Origin: Antedon mediterranea
Taxonomy: Eukaryota; Echinodermata; Crinoidea; Comatulida; Antedonidae
Assembly (NCBI RefSeq): GCF_964355755.1
Contig: NC_092670.1
Span: 33,961,795 to 34,025,794, forward strand
DNA length: 64,000 nt
Direction: 5' to 3'
Shown here piece by piece: positions 59,760-64,000 of this stretch (its first letter is position 1; each line of letters opens with the position of its first letter). A model generated the notes under the pieces. The model ran no database searches and was not told the DNA's origin. It saw only the letters and a list, made by a program, of their open reading frames with translations. The position numbers were made by a program, and so were the translations under genes.

Positions 59760-62391
59760 AAAAAATCTTAGCAAAGACCGGCGTCAGTGATATTGGACGA
59801 AGATCATCAAAAGAGCGGATCTTGTTTTGTTTTGGAACTGGAACTATTGAAGCAGTTTTCCACTGACGTGGAAAGTGTCCCTCATTGAGACACGTATCAA
59901 ATAATTTAGTTAGCGGGTTAGCAAGTTCAATAGCAAATTCCTTAATTATTTTAATTGGTAAGTGTGATGGGTGGCTTGATTTATTACAGTTCACTTTAGT
60001 CAAAGCCTTACGAACTTCCCATTCATGTATAAGTGGTGGTTCACTTGCTGGGAGGAAGGCTGGTAGCTTGTTGATATTCAAAGCCGGAAGCTGATTACAT
60101 ACAAGTGCAAAATGGCTATTGATGCATTCAACGGTGTTTATAGTCAGTGGCGGATCTAGCGGGAGGCGTGTGGGGCGTACGCCCCCACCTATTTTTTAAA
60201 GATTTTTTTTTTTTTTTGAAAAAAATTTAATAGATTTTAAAAACACGTATCGTTTCGACGGTCATTTTCATAGTGAAAATAGTACGTCGGAGCACATCGT
60301 CAGCTTGATCGCATTTCACCAAGCATGTACGTCGACATCCTTTGTGTACTATCAATCTCTAGCGTTACCAACGATCATTCACAGTTAAGTGTAAAAGGAG
60401 CAAGTTGATAAAAGCCACGTGGTGAGCTTGGTCGCGTTCTACTAAGCAGGTCGGCATCCTTTGTGATCGTCACTCCCGTATTGTAGAGTAGCGGTACGTA
60501 GGCCTACCTCCGACGATCAATAGAGTTTATGAAGTCACATGGTCAGTGCTACTATACTACGCGCCCATTTATTAAGTACAATAAAAACAAAGGCTAGGAC
60601 TGTATAGTGCCTAGGAAAATTATCCCGTTAGGCCTATATTTTATTAAAACATATTACTATTAACATATTAACAATGCTGCAGCATTTCATGACCCTTGTT
60701 GTTTTATTTGCTTTTCCGTCGATGATTCTCATAAACAAATCGCGATGACAAAAGAGGTGTTTTGTTTTTTTCAAATCACTAAATATAATGTAATGATGAT
60801 CGAGCCAGACCGATAATTTTTAAACGATCGTTTAAACCAGGTCGTTGAATATGCCGATGATTTTAATGGCTCGGCGTTTCGATAAATCTCGCGTCGCATG
60901 TGTTGCGTGGTGGTGGTGGAAAACACTCTCAGCAAGTTTGCTTCATTAATATGCATGAGACTCTGTGACGACCCGCTTTAACGTGACGTCATTTTACTTT
61001 AGCTGCATGGATGATGGATGCGAAGAAGTAGTCACCACGATAGACCCGGCGCGCGTGTAAGAAAATAATACCGGTCTAGGCTAGGACAAGTTTATGCTTA
61101 TATAAAAGCTGAAAAACATCGTCGCGTTGTAAAAATTTAGATGTAAAGTACAGGCAAGTTGTTAGCTTGCTTTGGTACCCTAGGTAAGTATCAGCTGCAT
61201 GTTCCACATGTCGTAATTTGCGAGCTTTAGAGTGTTTGGTAAATGACATTATGAATTGTTTGTAAATCGTTTTAAACGACTTACAATGCGCTAGAACGCC
61301 AAAATTTCCAGGGGCCGTCGGCTCCTGGACCCCGACCGGGGGCCCTTGGCGGCCCCCTGGCCCCACCCAATGTTTGCTCGCTTCGCTCGCAAACCTACGC
61401 CACCCCTATTTCAAAATCCTGGATCCGCCCCTGTAGGGTCAACATCAGAGCCAGGAATACGACTTCTTCCTCATATTACAGAGCTTCTGGACACTGCGGT
61501 GCCATTTCCCAGGTCGGTTCCCTTTCAAGGTAGCAATAGACTTTTCATAGAATGAAGCTTTCGCTCGTTTGACTTCCTGCTGTACCTTACAACGTAAGAT
61601 TTTCCACTGAATATCCTGTCCATTTCGGTAAGCCACCTGGCGTTTCAAAATTAATTTTCTTAATTTAGTTGTAAACCAGGGCTTGTCATTCCATCTCTTG
61701 TTAGTGAAAATTTGAGGAAAATGCTCTTCAAAAGCACTGTTGAGCTCCTGATTAAAAATTTCCAAAAAATCTGAAGAGTTTTCATAAGCACTAAGATGAT
61801 TCCAATCATGCAAAGTCATCCATTGTCCAAATGATCTGATCGAGGAGTCTCTTAGTGGGCGAAACAGCAAATGTGCTGGCTTGTGATTTAAATCTGCAAG
61901 ATTGGTTGATGGTTCCAACAAAATACAACAATGGTCACTTCGACCAACTGGTGGTAGTTCCATAGGTTCATTAAAGATATTAGGAATGTTAACAAATATC
62001 TTATCGAGGTGCGCATTTTGTTTAGTAGGAAAGTTAACCACCAGTTTAAAAAACAACTTAGACTCTCATTCTGATGTATTGAGATCATTGAAATCACCAC
62101 ATGCCATAATTCCTGCTGAAAAATCACTAGTTCTAATGCTATCAACGGTAGGCCTACTCGTAATGTGACTGAGAAGCTCAGTGGCATTAGCCGAATTGGG
62201 AGGGTAATAAATGACGCCAACGAACATAGTTTTAATTGCTACACCAACACTACGGAAGTCAAATTTTTTCCACAAACATTCAAATTCACAATTATCATGG
62301 ATATCCATAGAAACATCACTTACTTTAATATTAACTTCATTATGTATATAAAAGGCTACACCACCACCTCGACGTCCATTTATCAGATCTG
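59760..62391 (-). mobile_element. CR1-like LINE fragment (right copy), split by an insertion
   Basis: Endonuclease parts lie at 62066-62308 (VGVIYYPPNSANA, CGDFNDLN) and 61445-62056 (LVVNFPTKQNAHLDKIFV, GRSDHC, DKPWFTTKLRK). RT start lies at 59701-60081 (KTASIVPVPKQNK, FDDLRPISLTPVFAKIF). Here the RT frame is open through DDLRPISL, which is broken in the left copy. A 1289-bp element at 60145-61433 separates the endonuclease from the RT start. The LINE again ends before the RT catalytic motifs. Confidence 0.8.
60145..61433. mobile_element. 1289-bp TIR element with known empty site
   Basis: The left end is CAGTGGCGGATCTAG and the right end is CTGGATCCGCCCCTG (13 of 15 complementary). TAG flanks both sides (60141-60143 and 61434-61436, with one extra T on the left). 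The uninterrupted left copy (about 8203) has TTTATAGGGTC, so the target is TAG or TA. CAGTGGCGGATC-type ends are common among cut-and-paste DNA elements. A - strand frame at 61076-61366 starts MGPGGRQGPPVGVQEPTAP, made mostly of the GC-rich end, and is not assigned. Class not decided. Confidence 0.8.
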
Positions 62392-62827
62392 CATTGGCGT
62401 GCTAGACCATGGGCTGAACATCAAAATTGTTACTTTTCGTGGTGCCCCCTCTGGCAACTACATATTCTTTACATTTAAAGTTTGAAAATAATATTTACAA
62501 CATTAATCATAAACTTGCCATCGCCAATAAGGCACTGTTTTTGTAAAAAATGACAAATTAGGAACAAATTATGAATTGTTGAATATAAATTATAAGCCAA
62601 TCACAAATAAGCTTTCATAGGCGTTTGGAGAGTTTTATTAAATGTTGACCAATGAAGCCTTCTGATATAGCTATTCGGGACGCGATATTTTTTTACGCTC
62701 AACGAAACTGCCAGCTAGCCAGAATACTGTTTTCTGATTGGATGCTGATGTCACGTGAGATGTTCAAATCACTCACGCATGCAGTTCGCCTCAGTAGGTA
62801 ATTCCCCCTCCCACTCTCCGACCGGTT
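62392..62827. other. Non-coding DNA
   Basis: It lies between the duplication end and the long inverted repeat. No coding frame and no relation to other parts of the window were seen. Confidence 0.4.
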
Positions 62828-64000
62828 GCGACTCGCACTGCTCTAGGCTAGCAATTTACGTGTTGTAGGAATCGTACATTTCAATAGCTCGCTGCCTGAG
62901 AGCACGTTGCCTGAAACAACTACTAGCTCCTTGCACAACAGACAGAGGCTTACAATTTCCCGCATTTTATCGTTTCGCCATCGTTGAAATGTTTTTTCGT
63001 AACATTTATTGCTCTTTTATATGTACAATGTTTGAGATAAAATAATTATAAATAAGAGCGGCTAAACCCAAAAAGCGGAAACTTGTGAAGGGTTTCTTGA
63101 AAATATTTACTTTCTCTCGCCATGGAGTAATCTATTAATTAATTAATTAAATTTCCATGGAGGAATTCGCCTCTCTCTCAATTTCGCGTACGTTTCATGC
63201 ATTAATTTCAATTTGACGTGGAAAAATATGATTTTTATGCGAAGCGATAAGAAAGTCGCGCCGCGGTAATCTTTTTAGGGCCTTCATGACGGCAACATCG
63301 GGTTGGCACGGTCAAAATACACTTTTGTCATCGTCATCCTTTTATATATTGACAACAAAAGGCTCTAGTATTCCTTTGTCTAGTTTCATTCATTTTATTT
63401 ATTTATTTGACCAACAAAACATAATATACAATGTACAAAGATGAATCAGGGACTGCTAAAGTAATATAATTACTGAACTACAAGAGTCAGCACTAGTCAA
63501 GATTTATTAGATTTTTGTAAAGTTACAGGTCTACGAATAACAAATGGCAGAATTACAAGCAACAACTCATCTAAATATATATTTATAAGTCACAGGGAAA
63601 TATTGTTTGTGATTATTTATTATCATTTTTTGAAAATTTCAAACAAATTTACACCATCCAGACCAACATTTTATCGCCAATGCGTGATTTCTTTATTATA
63701 CTGCAACGATCAACGGTACGCGAACAGTAGCCTACACGCTCCCCACGTTAATTATATCCACGTTACGGTATTATCCACAACGATAATCTCTCTTTGAGTC
63801 TTATTTATAATTATTTTATCTCAAACATTGTACATAGAAAAGAGCAATAAATGTTACGAAAAAACATTTCAACGATGGCGACACGATAAAAATGCGGGAA
63901 ATTGTAAGCCTCTGTCTGTTGTGCAAGGAGCTAGTACTGTAGTTAAAACGTACGATTCCTACAACACGTAAATTGCTAGCCTAGAGCAGTGCGAGTCGCA
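62828..64000. mobile_element. Element with long inverted repeats, cut by the window end
   Basis: The arm at about 62828-63060 is the reverse complement of 63797-64000. Both share TGCGACTCGCACTGCTCTAG, GCTAGCAATTTACGTGTTG, ACAACAGACAGAGGCTTAC and ATTTATTGCTCTTT. The right arm runs off the window. The arms are over 200 bp and enclose about 740 bp, which includes a LINE tail. No transposase frame was seen. It is a foldback or long-TIR type. Confidence 0.8.
63395..63590 (-). mobile_element. Truncated LINE 3' end with (AAAT)n tail
   Basis: On the - strand it ends TTTTGTTGGTCAAATAAATA and further AAAT repeats, as in truncated LINE 3' ends. It lies in the loop of the long inverted repeat. Its 5' border is not clear. 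Confidence 0.5.

Larger units (their letters stand above)
54996..62391 (+). repeat. Segmental duplication, right copy
   Basis: Direct copy of 3269-9155. It is longer because of insertions at 56687-57279 and 60145-61433 and extra sequence near 56190-56440. It lacks a stretch equivalent to about 3990-4500. Confidence 0.95.

Overview
The window is AT-rich eukaryotic nuclear DNA from an animal. Introns with GT/AG borders, HYR (hyalin-repeat) exons and many LINE, Penelope, Helitron-like and MITE families point to a marine invertebrate deuterostome. An echinoderm is the best guess. This is inferred from gene family and repeat style only; no species marker was seen. Almost all of the window is transposable elements and other repeats, with a thin scatter of host exons.

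Host genes, all + strand unless noted. (1) A signal-peptide first exon lies at 4862-4958 with a TATA-like box upstream. Three phase-1/phase-1 exons that look like HYR domains follow at 43737-43988, 49409-49666 and 50876-51136. They fit one secreted or extracellular-matrix HYR gene with a repeat-filled first intron of about 39 kb. (2) A paralogous first exon with its own TATA-like box lies at 55937-56015 and probably starts the next gene of a tandem cluster. (3) A weak candidate exon for a membrane segment lies on the - strand at 2016-2206.

Large-scale structure: 3269-9155 and 54996-62391 are direct copies of one segment that holds the promoter, the first exon and two LINE fragments. They are offset by about 51.7 kb, so the window contains just over one period of a tandem gene duplication. 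The right copy carries two later insertions, at 56687-57279 and 60145-61433. For both, the left copy preserves the empty site, so their ends can be read directly.

Region by region: 0-3 kb is mostly unannotated, with one MITE. 3.3-9.2 kb is the left duplication. 9.2-14 kb holds a Helitron-like fragment and a TIR/hairpin element split by a 3.38-kb CR1/Jockey-type LINE. 14.2-16.4 kb holds a TTAA-flanked MITE and a palindromic minisatellite. 18.7-19.5 kb has a Penelope GIY-YIG end. 20.5-29.4 kb holds Helitron-like copies, a tRNA-like gene, LINEs, and a Penelope RT gene split exactly by a 1446-bp Helitron-like element. 31.6-34.2 kb is a 1.5-kb tandem repeat rich in TGACGTCA. 34.2-42 kb has Helitron-like, MITE and tandem-repeat DNA, including an A-B-A-B array. 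42.3-51.1 kb carries the HYR exons among repeats. 51.7-55 kb is a Helitron-like copy with two Harbinger derivatives nested in it in opposite orientations. 55-62.4 kb is the right duplication. The window ends inside an element with long inverted repeats.

No intact, clearly functional transposon gene is visible: every RT or endonuclease frame has frameshifts, truncations or insertions. I found no rRNA gene, no CRISPR array and no bacterial-type operon.
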